Shown here: in pieces, positions 41,102-50,121 of the stretch
Layout of the letters: each line of letters opens with the position of its first letter
How positions within the stretch are numbered: position 1 is the stretch's first letter
Source: Desulfobacteraceae bacterium
Lineage (GTDB): Bacteria > Desulfobacterota > Desulfobacteria > Desulfobacterales > Desulfosarcinaceae
NCBI GenBank assembly: GCA_003599575.1
Contig: QZKV01000003.1
Span: 1 to 64,000 of the forward strand
DNA: 64,000 bases
Direction: 5' to 3'
The notes under the pieces: generated by a model
Seen by the model: the letters and a program-made list of their open reading frames with translations, nothing else
Told to the model about the DNA's origin: nothing
Database searches by the model: none
Program-made: the position numbers and the translations under genes

Positions 41102-42292
41102 ATGAACATACGCGCCTGGCAGATTGCGAATACAAAGGCGGCCTTTTGCTTGATACCGGCTTTCCTGTTTTTCTTCGGCACGGGGGCCGCCCGGGCCGGA
41201 CCCGCGGAGTACACTTGGGATATCGGACGGATTGTCTCCGGTCAATCCCTGTATACTTCTTTGTTGGAAAAACAGATACCTTCGCGTGCCATTCATCACA
41301 TCATAACCGGCTTGAAAGCGCATATCGACTTCGGGAGAATCCAGCCCAACACCGCCTATCATTTCAGAATGGACCCGAGCGGAGAATTGCGCGAATTCAC
41401 CATCGAGTCCGGGCATGATCTTTTTCATCTTTCCATGGGGCAGGAACGCTATGGCCTGAGCCGGTGGAAGGTGCCGCGCAGAATACAGATGGACACCGTC
41501 CGCGCCCGTTTCGAAAAGAACCTGAGCGAAACGATCCGAAGGGCCGGTGAAGCCGATGACCTCACCCAAAGTTTAGAAGAAATCCTGTTGCAGGATCTGG
41601 ACCCGGTCATTGAATTACAACCGGGCGATCACTTCAGATTGGTCGTGGAAAAGATATACGGGGGCGACTGGCTGCTGCGCTATGGGGAGATCGAGGCTTT
41701 CGAACTGCGCAGGGGTGAAGCCGGCGTAATGGCTATCCGCCACGGGGACCAGTATTATGACGGGGTGGGGCGGTCGCTGAAAAGAAAGTTCCTGAGAGTT
41801 CCCCTGCATTACCAGTTCGTAAGTTCCAAATTCATGCAAGAGAGAAAACACCCCATCCTGGGCGGCGTGCGCCCGCATCAAGGCATCGATTTCGCCGCCC
41901 CGCTGGGAACGCCGGTATGGGCCATTGCCGACGGTGTGGTCATTACTGCCGGTTGGATGAATGGTTTCGGACTCACCATCATCCTGCGGCATGCGCATGG
42001 TTATGAAAGCTTTTACGCGCATTTGAACGATTTCGGCCCTGAAATCCGGCCGGGCGGCACGGTCCTGCAAAAACAGGTGATCGGCTATATCGGCACCACG
42101 GGGCTTTCAACCGGACCGCACCTGCATTTCGGCTTGTCCTGCCACGGCGAGCATCGCGACCCCCTCAAGGAAGCTTTTCCAAGGGACACCATCACACAGG
42201 AAGATGAACTGCGTGCCTTCCTGCTGAAGAAGCAGATGATCAGCTCGATCCTGTCCGCCGACGGACAGACCGGCAGGGGACGAATGCCCTGA
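41102..42292 (+). CDS. Secreted M23 (LytM/NlpD-type) peptidase
   Basis: 396 residues. The signal peptide (AFCLIPAFLFFFGTGAARA) is cleaved near residue 32. Residues about 40-230 match the OapA/LysM-like and CsgH-like regulatory region of zinc endopeptidases. The catalytic domain has HQGIDFAAPLGTPV (His and Asp zinc ligands) and HLHFGLS (HxH), both complete, so it should be active on peptidoglycan cross-links. ATG 41102 follows GAGGCCTCGG. It lies 74 bp after egtD on the same strand, but a functional link is not evident. Confidence 0.85.
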   Translation: MNIRAWQIANTKAAFCLIPAFLFFFGTGAARAGPAEYTWDIGRIVSGQSLYTSLLEKQIPSRAIHHIITGLKAHIDFGRIQPNTAYHFRMDPSGELREFTIESGHDLFHLSMGQERYGLSRWKVPRRIQMDTVRARFEKNLSETIRRAGEADDLTQSLEEILLQDLDPVIELQPGDHFRLVVEKIYGGDWLLRYGEIEAFELRRGEAGVMAIRHGDQYYDGVGRSLKRKFLRVPLHYQFVSSKFMQERKHPILGGVRPHQGIDFAAPLGTPVWAIADGVVITAGWMNGFGLTIILRHAHGYESFYAHLNDFGPEIRPGGTVLQKQVIGYIGTTGLSTGPHLHFGLSCHGEHRDPLKEAFPRDTITQEDELRAFLLKKQMISSILSADGQTGRGRMP

Positions 42293-42429
42293 TCCAATGA
42301 GGACTACCTGTTTTTTGATGCCGAATTACGCAGTGCACCTGATTACTTTCGATCATCGGAGCATGATAGCAAGCTAACGATGGAAAGAGACTCTCTCCAT
42401 CGGGAACACCAACCAAGGAGGTGAATGCG

Positions 42430-42603
42430 ATGTGTTACAACTGCGGATGCAATATGCCGAACGACGACCATGGCAAAGGACACATGGGCGTGGATCCCGA
42501 CGGCAAAGCCATTACCGAAAAGACGTTCGAAGCAGCTGGTAAGGCGTTCGATATGTCCAGGGAAGAATCAAAAGAAAATACCCACAACCTGTTGATGAAA
42601 TAA
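42430..42603 (+). CDS. Cys-rich small protein (MCYNCGC family)
   Basis: 57 residues, start ATG 42430 with AAGGAGGTGA just upstream (the GTG at 42421 falls within that site). Begins MCYNCGCNMPNDDHG: three Cys and nearby His and Asp that may bind Zn or Fe. The rest is charged and helical. I have seen this N-terminus in uncharacterised small proteins of several bacteria but know no function. It lies upstream of a hemerythrin gene on the same strand. Confidence 0.7.
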   Translation: MCYNCGCNMPNDDHGKGHMGVDPDGKAITEKTFEAAGKAFDMSREESKENTHNLLMK

Positions 42604-42626
42604 TGCGTACAGCCTTGCGGCGGTAA

Positions 42627-42644
42627 GGCGGCTGTTTTGCCGCC
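42627..42644. terminator. GC hairpin after the Cys-rich small protein
   Basis: GGCGGC (42627-42632), loop TGTTTT, GCCGCC (42639-42644), 24 nt after the stop. There is no T-run after the right arm. A longer alternative fold pairs GCGGCGG near 42617 with CCGCCGC. It could end transcription of the small gene. Confidence 0.45.
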
Positions 42645-42744
42645 GCGTTCTCCCTCCTGATCTATTGACTCCAATATCACCTTCCAAGTTTCCCGACGGG
42701 TCCACAACCCCTTCCTCAAAAAACAAGAAAGGAAAAAAACAACA

Positions 42745-43200
42745 ATGACACACGAATTTTTCCGTACGCTTGAGAAGGATCATGAAGAGGTGAAGGACAT
42801 TCTCGATCAACTCGAGAACACTTCGGAACGCGCAGTGAAAAAAAAGGAAGATCTCTTTATGAAACTGAAGCAGGAACTGATGCCTCATATGAAAAGCGAA
42901 GAGAAGCATTTTTATTCTATTTTGCTGGACAAAAAAACGGCCCGCCAAGAGGCCATGCAGGCCATTGAAGAACACCATGTAGCCGAAATGGTCCTCAAGG
43001 AATTGGATAAGTTAAGCAAAGACGCGGACAACTGGACCGCTAAGCTCAAGGTGTTCAAGGAAATCGTTGAGCACCATATCGAAGAAGAGGAGGCGGAGAT
43101 ATTCGAGGCGGCTGAGGATAGCCTGGATGAAAATCAGTTGGAGGAAGTCATGACGGCCTTCAGCGAGGAAAAAGAGAAGGCCCGAAAAAAATACACGTGA
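42745..43200 (+). CDS. Hemerythrin (HHE) domain protein
   Basis: 151 residues, one helical hemerythrin-like domain. Iron-binding His and Glu are in FRTLEKDHEEVKDIL, MPHMKSEEKHFYSIL, EEHHVAEMVL and VEHHIEEEEAEIF. It probably binds O2, NO or iron at a di-iron site. The C-terminal tail is Glu/Lys-rich. The start has AGAAAGGAA before ATG 42745. Nearby redox and stress genes fit a role in oxygen or nitrosative sensing. Confidence 0.9.
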   Translation: MTHEFFRTLEKDHEEVKDILDQLENTSERAVKKKEDLFMKLKQELMPHMKSEEKHFYSILLDKKTARQEAMQAIEEHHVAEMVLKELDKLSKDADNWTAKLKVFKEIVEHHIEEEEAEIFEAAEDSLDENQLEEVMTAFSEEKEKARKKYT

Positions 43201-43276
43201 GTTGAAGTTCCATCCAAACTCGCCCGTCAGGTCCGGCGAAACTAGGTTCCGACGACCGGATCGGAGAAGAGCCACT

Positions 43277-43582
43277 ATGAAAAAAAAAATCTCATCATGC
43301 ATCATCATCTTCTTTTTGATCAACGGCATCGGCTTCGCCGATATTGGGTCGGATAAATACATGCACACCAGCGCCTGCGCCGCCATCAGCGCCACGGCCG
43401 ATACGGCCCTGGCCCAGATATGGCCCGACTTGCCGCAGGTTTACCGGATTATGGCCGCCGTTACTGCGGCCATGCTCGTTGGGTTGGGCAAGGAGTTAAT
43501 CGACCAAAAGATAGACAACCAGGATCTGGTGGCCGATTTCGCCGGCGCCCTGGTAGGGGTTTCATTTAAAATAGAATGGTAG
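43277..43582 (+). CDS. YfiM-like periplasmic protein
   Basis: About 101 residues. N-terminal signal peptide (KKISSCIIIFFLINGIGFA). The mature region has DKYMHTSACAAISATAD and GLGKELIDQKIDNQDLVADFAGALVG, the layout of YfiM-like proteins (DK..H, then GxxKE..D, then D..AD..G). Function unknown. ATG 43277 follows GGAGAAGAG; the ORF-track start at 43202 is not supported. A strong hairpin follows 27 bp after the stop. Confidence 0.65.
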   Translation: MKKKISSCIIIFFLINGIGFADIGSDKYMHTSACAAISATADTALAQIWPDLPQVYRIMAAVTAAMLVGLGKELIDQKIDNQDLVADFAGALVGVSFKIEW

Positions 43583-43608
43583 AATAGAAGGAATCGATCA
43601 CCGCTTAT

Positions 43609-43655
43609 CCCCGTGGCGGTCGGGCGTGCCGTCCGGTACGCCTCACGCCGCGGGG
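43609..43655. terminator. Long bipartite GC hairpin after the YfiM-like gene
   Basis: Outer stem CCCCGTGGCG (43609-43618) pairs with CGCCGCGGGG (43646-43655), 10 pairs with one G-T wobble. An inner stem, GGGCGT with ACGCCT, lies within it. No T-run follows. It may be a transcript end or an RNA structure. Confidence 0.55.
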
Positions 43656-43979
43656 AACATTGACCACCCGCAAAAGATACCCTCCAAGAAAACCGCGAGC
43701 CGGAAAGGGTTCTCAAATCGATCGGCAAGACGGCCCTTTCGGTATGCGCCAAACGCACCCCACCCAGTATTTTCAGCTGGCTTTCCACGGCCAGGCACCG
43801 CGCCGGTACGCATAAAACCGCCAGCACCCTGAACTCTGTCATAGTCGTGTAGCGTGGGGCTTGTTGAATCGTCGAGACGTGTACAGGCGATTGAATAAAT
43901 GATAAAGGAGCCTATCTTTTGGAACCGATCAAGGCACGCCATGCATGCGTTTTTCAAGGATGAAAGGAGAAACATCGCC
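43656..43979. other. Intergenic region upstream of the DUF2760/Hsp70 cassette
   Basis: About 320 bp between the hairpin and ATG 43980. Probably holds the promoter of the DUF2760/Hsp70 cassette. Overlapping ORFs on the minus strand are shadows. A GAAAGGAGAAACA ribosome binding site lies at its right end. No operator-like palindrome stands out. Confidence 0.45.
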
Positions 43980-44735
43980 ATGGAGCATGTCAAAGCCTTC
44001 TCCCGACCCGTAGCGGTCTGGGTTGGGTTTTTCAATTTGCTGACCTGCCTGCTTGTGCTGGGGGGCATATACTGGATCCTGCAGATCGTCTCGGCCGAGT
44101 TGCGGGGTCTTATGCAAACCGCTCCGGCTGCCCCGCAAATCGCACGCCTGGCGCAGTGGTCCGGGACGGCGCTGAAGTTTTTCTGGACGGCCTTGGCCCC
44201 CGCCGCACTGTTGTTTTTCATATTCTTGACCTTCTTGACATGGGCGATCCTGCGCTCCGTTTTTAAACGCAGGCTGCGCGTCGCCGCCGCACAACGGCCT
44301 GCCGCGGCCGCTGCAGCTTCAAAAGAAGATGCCGCCAGACAATCGGGCGATATGAACAAACGCATTTTTTTACATCTGATTGCCGTGCTGCAAAAGGAGG
44401 GGCGCTTGTTGGATTTCTTTTCCGAGAATCTGGCGCAGTACAATGACAGCCAGATCGGGGCCGCGGTTCGCAGCATTCATGAAAACTGCAAAAAGGCGAT
44501 CGATAAGTACCTGTCTCCCAAGGCCGTGCTCGATCAGAATGAGGGTGATGAGATCTCCGTAAGCCATGATTTCGATCCCAATGCCCTGAAACTGGTCGGC
44601 AATGTGACCGGCCGGCCGCCCTTCCAGGGCGTCGTGCGCCATCGCGGCTGGCGCGCCTTGAAAATCGATATGCCCATGCTTTCAGGCCAACAGGACCCCT
44701 GGATCATAGCGCCGGCTGAGATAGAAATACGTTAA
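43980..44735 (+). CDS. DUF2760-domain membrane protein
   Basis: About 251 residues. ATG 43980 follows GAAAGGAGAAACATCGCC. Two membrane helices (VWVGFFNLLTCLLVLGGIYWIL and FFWTALAPAALLFFIFLTFLTWAIL) are followed by an Ala-rich linker. The cytoplasmic DUF2760 domain follows: FLHLIAVLQKEGRLLDFFSENLAQYNDSQIGAAVRSIHENCKKAIDKYL, later GRPPFQGVVRHRGWRALKIDMP. I associate DUF2760 with two Hsp70-like genes downstream in other bacteria, exactly the arrangement here. Probably anchors the Hsp70 pair to the membrane; this is inference. Confidence 0.82.
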   Translation: MEHVKAFSRPVAVWVGFFNLLTCLLVLGGIYWILQIVSAELRGLMQTAPAAPQIARLAQWSGTALKFFWTALAPAALLFFIFLTFLTWAILRSVFKRRLRVAAAQRPAAAAAASKEDAARQSGDMNKRIFLHLIAVLQKEGRLLDFFSENLAQYNDSQIGAAVRSIHENCKKAIDKYLSPKAVLDQNEGDEISVSHDFDPNALKLVGNVTGRPPFQGVVRHRGWRALKIDMPMLSGQQDPWIIAPAEIEIR

Positions 44736-44898
44736 TCCGCAAGCGCGTCGATCCATTGAGGGGCTTACACGCGATTGGACGCCACCCTGATGGACTTTCC
44801 GGCAATTGCGATGCCCATACCGACCCGGGGCCCACAGGCCGATGGGCCAACCGGCTGACGCGCAAGCGGGTACCGGGCCAACGTCTTTAGGAGAAAAC

Positions 44899-46713
44899 AT
44901 GACCGACTCCGCCTATATCATCGGTATCGATCTGGGGACCACCAACAGCGTCGTTGCTTTCATCGACGCGGACGTACAAAGCCTCGAAGATGCGCGCATT
45001 CGCCTGTTTGAAATTCCCCAGGTGGTGGATGCCGGGGTGCTCGAAGCCAGGCCGATTCTGCCATCCTTCGTGCTGCTGCCGGCCGAACAGGAAACACCGC
45101 CGGGCGCCCTGGCCTTGCCCTGGGATGCCTCGGCCCGCACCAGCGTGGGCGAGTATGCGCGGCGGCGCGGCGAAGAGATCCCCCAGCGTCTGATCGCCTC
45201 ATCCAAATCGTGGCTCTGCAATACCATGGTGGACCGCAATGCGCCGATCCTGCCCTGGGATTCCATACGCCCCGGCCATAGCCCCAAGTCAGCCAAGCTT
45301 TCCCCGGTGGCGGCCTCGGCCGCCATCCTGCGGCATATCCGCGATGCCTGGAACCACCGCATGGCGCGTACCGCCTCAGGGCTGGACGAACGTCTGAAGA
45401 TGGAGAATCAAACGATTTACTTGACCGTGCCGGCGTCGTTTGACGCCGTGGCCCGTGAACTGACCGTAGCGGCGGCGGATATGGCCGGATTGAGGCAGGT
45501 GACGCTGCTGGAAGAACCCCAGGCCGCTTTTTATGCCTGGATCTCGGGCAGCGCGGGCGACTGGCGTGATGAAGTCGCACCGGGCGATCTGATTCTGGTG
45601 TGCGACGTGGGCGGCGGCACCAGCGATTTCAGTTTGATACAAGTGGCGCAAGAAGAGGGAGACCTCGTGTTGGAGCGTATCGCCGTAGGCAACCACCTGC
45701 TGGTCGGCGGCAACAACATGGACCTGGCCCTGGCCTATGCGCTTGCACGCCAATTGGCCGAAAGCGGCCCCCGTCTGGACGCTTGGCAAATGAACGGTCT
45801 TTGGCACAGCTGCCGCAGGGCCAAGGAACAGATCCTCTCCGATCCGCAGTGCGAGCGTCTGCCGGTCACGATCCTTGGGCGCGGCAGCAGTCTGATCGGC
45901 GGCATGGTCCAGGCCGAGTTGACCCGTGAGCTGGTCCAAGACGTACTGCGGGACGGGTTTTTCCCGGCCTGCGAGCCGGGTGACAAGCCCAAGGCGGCCC
46001 GCAGGGCGGGCATTCAGGAATTCGGTTTGCCGTTTGAATCCGATCCGGCCATTACCCGGCATCTGGCCGCTTTTCTGGATCGCCGCGATCCATCCGGTCA
46101 ACCGATCAATCCCACGGCCGTCCTTTTCAACGGCGGGGTCATGAAATCCAAGCTGCTGCGCGAACAGGTGGTCACGGTTTTGAACAGCTGGAGATCGGGT
46201 AACGCCGTTCGCGAAATCAAAGGCACCGATTTCGATCTGGCCGTGGCGCGCGGGGCCGCTTATTACGGCTTGGCGCGGTTGGGCAGGGGCATCCGCATTC
46301 GCGGCGGACTGGGACGCTCCTATTACATCGGCGTTGCCGCCGCCATGCCGGCCGTGCCGGGGCTGCCCGCGCCGACCAAAGCCTTGTGCGTCGCTTCCTT
46401 CGGCATGGAAGAAGGCACTTCCGCGGCCATTTCCGGGCAGGAGTTCGTGCTGCGCGTGGGCGAAGCGGTGGCTTTCGATTTTCTGGGCGCAACCACGCGC
46501 ACCGATGATGCGGTCGGCACGATTGTGGAGGACTGGCAAGGCGAGATCGAAGCCATCACCACCCTTGAAACGACCCTTGAAGGCGACTACGGCCAAACCA
46601 TTCCGGTCACCCTGGAACTACGTATCACCGAAGTGGGTACCCTCGAGCTGTGGTGCGTATCCAAAATCGACGACCGCAGGTGGAAACTGGAGTGGAATGT
46701 GAGGGAGCAGTGA
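44899..46713 (+). CDS. Hsp70-family protein, first of pair
   Basis: About 604 residues. The ATPase domain has IIGIDLGTTNSVVAFID (phosphate 1), a LVCDVGGGTSDFSLIQ (phosphate 2) block and NPTAVLFNGGVMKS (adenosine region). The substrate-binding region is short and diverged (GTSAAISGQEFVLRVGEAVAFDFL). Unlike DnaK it has no C-terminal lid and no EEVD-type end. ATG 44899 is preceded by AGGAGA. It is paralogous to the next gene. Predicted cytoplasmic; client unknown. Confidence 0.85.
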   Translation: MTDSAYIIGIDLGTTNSVVAFIDADVQSLEDARIRLFEIPQVVDAGVLEARPILPSFVLLPAEQETPPGALALPWDASARTSVGEYARRRGEEIPQRLIASSKSWLCNTMVDRNAPILPWDSIRPGHSPKSAKLSPVAASAAILRHIRDAWNHRMARTASGLDERLKMENQTIYLTVPASFDAVARELTVAAADMAGLRQVTLLEEPQAAFYAWISGSAGDWRDEVAPGDLILVCDVGGGTSDFSLIQVAQEEGDLVLERIAVGNHLLVGGNNMDLALAYALARQLAESGPRLDAWQMNGLWHSCRRAKEQILSDPQCERLPVTILGRGSSLIGGMVQAELTRELVQDVLRDGFFPACEPGDKPKAARRAGIQEFGLPFESDPAITRHLAAFLDRRDPSGQPINPTAVLFNGGVMKSKLLREQVVTVLNSWRSGNAVREIKGTDFDLAVARGAAYYGLARLGRGIRIRGGLGRSYYIGVAAAMPAVPGLPAPTKALCVASFGMEEGTSAAISGQEFVLRVGEAVAFDFLGATTRTDDAVGTIVEDWQGEIEAITTLETTLEGDYGQTIPVTLELRITEVGTLELWCVSKIDDRRWKLEWNVREQ

Positions 46714-46722
46714 AGGTATGCA

Positions 46723-49527
46723 ATGCTAAGCAACGATCCCATTATCGAATCCCGGACCGCCAACCGCTACATCATCGGCATCGATCTGGGGACCACCAAT
46801 TCGGCGGTGTCGTATGTCGATTTGGCCGAGCCGGCGGGCAATATCCAAATTTTCGAGGTCCCGCAATTGACCGGTCCCGGCGAATTCAGGCGGCTGCCGG
46901 TCCTGCCGTCCTTTTTGTATATCCCCGGTATCTACGATATCGATGCCGCGGCGGTGAGGCACCCCTGGCCCCGCTCCGAAGATCATTTTGTCGGCAGCTT
47001 GGCACGCGATCAGGGCGCTCAGGTGCCTGCCCGGCTGGTCTCGTCGGCCAAAAGCTGGCTTTGCCACGGCAATGTGGACCGCAACGCGCGCATCCTGCCG
47101 TGGGGAGCCCCCCAGGAGGTGTACAAGCTTTCCCCCGTGCAGGCCGGCGCCGCCTACCTGGAACATATCCGGCGCGCCTGGAATTACAGCCGGGGCGATG
47201 AAGAGGAGTTTTTTCTCGAAAATCAGAGCATCGTTCTCACCGTGCCGGCCTCTTTCGACGAGGTGGCGCGCGAGCTGACCCTGGCAGCCGCCAAGCTGGC
47301 CGGCTACCGGCATGTCACCCTGCTGGAAGAGCCGCTGGCGGCCTTTTACAGTTGGCTCGATCGGCATGAGCGTCAATGGGCCGAGCATGTTCAGCCCGGG
47401 GAGTTGATTCTGATTTGCGATGTGGGCGGCGGCACCACCGACTTCACCCTGGTCAGTTTGAATGCGGTCGAAGGCGGCAGCCCGCGCTTCGAGCGCATTG
47501 CCGTGGGCGATCATCTGATCCTGGGAGGCGACAATATCGATCTGGCCCTGGCCCGCCGGGTTGAGGCCCAGTGGGGCCGGCCGGCGCCCAGCCTGGATGC
47601 CAATCGCTGGAAAGCCTTGTGCCATCAATGCCGCCAGGCCAAGGAACGCATCCTTTCCGGTCAGGCCGATACCCAGCGGGTCACTCTGATGGGGACGGGC
47701 AGCCGTTTGATCGCCGGGACCGTTACAGCCGAACTGGACCGCGATACCATCGAACACACCATTCTGGAGGGATTTTTTCCCCTGATCGATGCCGATGCCG
47801 GCCCGCCCGCGATCCAGCGCGCAGCCATCGCCGAATTCGGGCTGCCCTATGAACCGGAACCGGCCATCACCCGGCACCTGCTCCGTTTCCTCACGCGGCA
47901 CCAGTCGGACATAGCCGAAGTGATCGGCAAAAGCACCCCGATGCCGGATATGGTGCTTTTCAACGGCGGCGCGCTCAAACCGGCCAGCATTCAAAACAGG
48001 ATCATGGATTGCCTGCGCCACTGGTACGCGGAAGGGCGATCCGGCCTCCCGCGGGTGCTTGAAAACCCGAACCATGATCTGGCGGTGTCCCTGGGGGCCG
48101 CTTATTACGGGCTGGTCAAAATCGGGCGCGGGGTGCGGGTCGGCAGCGGCAGCGCCCGCGCTTACTACCTGGGCGTCGGATCACCCCAGGCGGCGGGCGG
48201 CACCCGGCAGGCCATCTGCGTGGTGGAGCGCGGCCTGGACGAAGGCACCAATATCCAGCTTGGTGAGAGGGAGTTCGAACTTCTGGCCAACCAGCCGGTG
48301 CGCTTCGACCTTTACAGTTCGAGCTTTCGCAGCCGCGATCGGATCGGCCGATTGGTGAATATCGATGAAACCTTCATGCCCCTGCCGCCTTTGCAGACCG
48401 TTGTTCAGTTTGGAAAAAAAGGAGTCCAAACAGCGATTCCGGCCCGCATCGAGGCTCAGTACACCGAACTGGGCACACTGGCGCTATGGTGTCGTTCGTT
48501 GATCAGCGAGCACCGCTGGCGATTGCAGTTTCAATTGCGCGACAGCGCGCCGCCCATTGAGGTTCGCGAGGAGGTCGTCCTGGACGCGGAGTTGGTGCAG
48601 ACCGCACGACAGGCCGTTCAAACCGCTTTCGCCGGCGCGGAAGCAGGGCGCCTGGAAGGCGTGATTAAACAGATCGGCACCATTGTCGGTTTGCCGCGCG
48701 AGGATTGGCCCCTGGGACTGATCCGCGAGCTGGCCGATACGTTGCTGGGCGACAGCGATGTGCGCGCGAAGTCCGCCTTGCATGAAGCGCGCTGGCTGAA
48801 CCTGGTTGGTTTTTGCCTGCGTCCCGGTTTCGGTGACACGCTCGATCCCGAACGCATTAAAAAGGCCTGGAAGGTCTTCAATCAGGGCGCCGTACGGCCC
48901 AACCACGCCCAGGTACAGTCGGAGTGGTGGATCATGTGGCGCCGCATGGCCGGGGGCTTGTCTCCCGGGCAGCAGCGCCAGATCAGCCAAACCCTGGGAC
49001 CCCTGCTGCAAGGCAAAAAAGGCAAAAAGACGCGCTTGTCCCTTCAGCAGCAGATCGAGATGTGGATGGCCGTGGCCAATCTGGAGCGGTTGTACGTCAA
49101 GGACAAGATCCAGTGGGGCCGCCTGCTGCTGTCCCAGCTTGAACCCAATCAGGCCCGGCACCAGCATTTCTGGTCACTTGCCCGCATCGGCGCGCGCGAG
49201 CTTTTGTACGGACCGGCCGATCGCGTCATTCCACCGCATGAGGTGACCGAATGGATCGATTGGCTGTTGGGCCGGCAGTGGGCCCATCCGCATGTGGTCG
49301 GCAGCTCGCTTTCGCAACTGGCGCGCAAGACCGGCGATCGCACCCGCGATGTGGACGCTTCCGTTGCGGCGCGCATTCTCGAATGGATGTCGCCGCATGC
49401 CGGTCTGTCGGAACAGCGCCGCTATCTGGCAGAGGTGGTGCCGATGGCCAGACAGGAAGAACAAACGCTGTTCGGGGATTCACTTCCCGCAGGTCTCATG
49501 CTGCGGGAAACCGGGCAGGGGAAATAA
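46723..49527 (+). CDS. Hsp70-family protein with DUF3731-like C-terminal extension
   Basis: 934 residues. Hsp70 ATPase domain: IIGIDLGTTNSAVSYVD, LICDVGGGTTDFTLVSL and PDMVLFNGGALKP. A short beta-type substrate region is followed by about 330 extra residues, helical, that I associate with DUF3731 (WLNLVGFCLRPGFGDTLDPERIKKAWKVFNQG, EWWIMWRRMAGGLSPGQQRQI, QIEMWMAVANLERL). It begins 9 bp after the first Hsp70. The two share FxVTVPASFDEVARELTLAAA-type blocks and probably act together. No DnaJ or GrpE is in the window. Confidence 0.85.
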   Translation: MLSNDPIIESRTANRYIIGIDLGTTNSAVSYVDLAEPAGNIQIFEVPQLTGPGEFRRLPVLPSFLYIPGIYDIDAAAVRHPWPRSEDHFVGSLARDQGAQVPARLVSSAKSWLCHGNVDRNARILPWGAPQEVYKLSPVQAGAAYLEHIRRAWNYSRGDEEEFFLENQSIVLTVPASFDEVARELTLAAAKLAGYRHVTLLEEPLAAFYSWLDRHERQWAEHVQPGELILICDVGGGTTDFTLVSLNAVEGGSPRFERIAVGDHLILGGDNIDLALARRVEAQWGRPAPSLDANRWKALCHQCRQAKERILSGQADTQRVTLMGTGSRLIAGTVTAELDRDTIEHTILEGFFPLIDADAGPPAIQRAAIAEFGLPYEPEPAITRHLLRFLTRHQSDIAEVIGKSTPMPDMVLFNGGALKPASIQNRIMDCLRHWYAEGRSGLPRVLENPNHDLAVSLGAAYYGLVKIGRGVRVGSGSARAYYLGVGSPQAAGGTRQAICVVERGLDEGTNIQLGEREFELLANQPVRFDLYSSSFRSRDRIGRLVNIDETFMPLPPLQTVVQFGKKGVQTAIPARIEAQYTELGTLALWCRSLISEHRWRLQFQLRDSAPPIEVREEVVLDAELVQTARQAVQTAFAGAEAGRLEGVIKQIGTIVGLPREDWPLGLIRELADTLLGDSDVRAKSALHEARWLNLVGFCLRPGFGDTLDPERIKKAWKVFNQGAVRPNHAQVQSEWWIMWRRMAGGLSPGQQRQISQTLGPLLQGKKGKKTRLSLQQQIEMWMAVANLERLYVKDKIQWGRLLLSQLEPNQARHQHFWSLARIGARELLYGPADRVIPPHEVTEWIDWLLGRQWAHPHVVGSSLSQLARKTGDRTRDVDASVAARILEWMSPHAGLSEQRRYLAEVVPMARQEEQTLFGDSLPAGLMLRETGQGK

Positions 49528-49812
49528 GTGTTTGTTGTGCCCGCGGGCACGAACGAATGCAGGGCCTCGGCAAAGCAGGCGGCATGCATTGCCCGCAGGA
49601 ACGGAATACAGCATCGCCCTTCTATTTCACCCGTATTCACCTCATATGCCCAAATCTGCGCATGTCCTATTCTTGGAATCGAGTCGTGATTGCATGAGCA
49701 AACTAGCAAAACAGGCCCGGAATGAGCAAGTCGGGTGCGCAGAAGCACAGCACGCGCTTGTCCAGCCCTCAATCAACCCCAAGTCGCATAAACCTAAAAA
49801 GGGAGGCGGAGT

Positions 49813-50121
49813 ATGACCAGCATCATCAATCGTATTGGATCAAAAGGGAGCCCCAGGAAGAACGGTGCCGTTGTCGATGAAAACTATGGCATGGATCAAT
49901 TGATCACCCGGATCGCCAAATCGCTGGTGGACCAACCTGAAAACGTGATGGTTACCACAGTCAACGGCAGCCAGACCATGGTCCTGGAATTGAGGGTGGC
50001 CAAAGAAGACGTTGGAAAAGTGATCGGCAAGCAGGGCCGGACAGCCCAGGCGATGCGCATGCTCCTTGCGGCGGTCTCTTCCAAAGCCAAGAAGCGTACC
50101 GTGCTCGAAATCATCGAATGA
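49813..50121 (+). CDS. KH-domain RNA-binding protein (KhpA-like) with N-terminal extension
   Basis: 102 residues. Residues about 27-102 match KhpA: LITRIAKSLVDQPENVMVTTVNGSQTMVLELRVAKEDVGKVIGKQGRTAQAMRMLLAAVSSK, with the KH GxxG loop as GKQG. KhpA is a small RNA chaperone, usually paired with KhpB (Jag), which is absent here. The first 26 residues (Gly/Lys/Arg-rich) are extra relative to standard KhpA (about 76 residues). ATG 49813 follows AGGGAGGCGG. A 40-codon ORF (49695-49816) overlaps the start by ATGA. Confidence 0.88.
   Translation: MTSIINRIGSKGSPRKNGAVVDENYGMDQLITRIAKSLVDQPENVMVTTVNGSQTMVLELRVAKEDVGKVIGKQGRTAQAMRMLLAAVSSKAKKRTVLEIIE

Noticed and set aside
46726-48075. 449-residue minus-strand ORF
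   Set aside because: Shadow of the second Hsp70 gene, whose phosphate-binding motifs lie in the plus frame.
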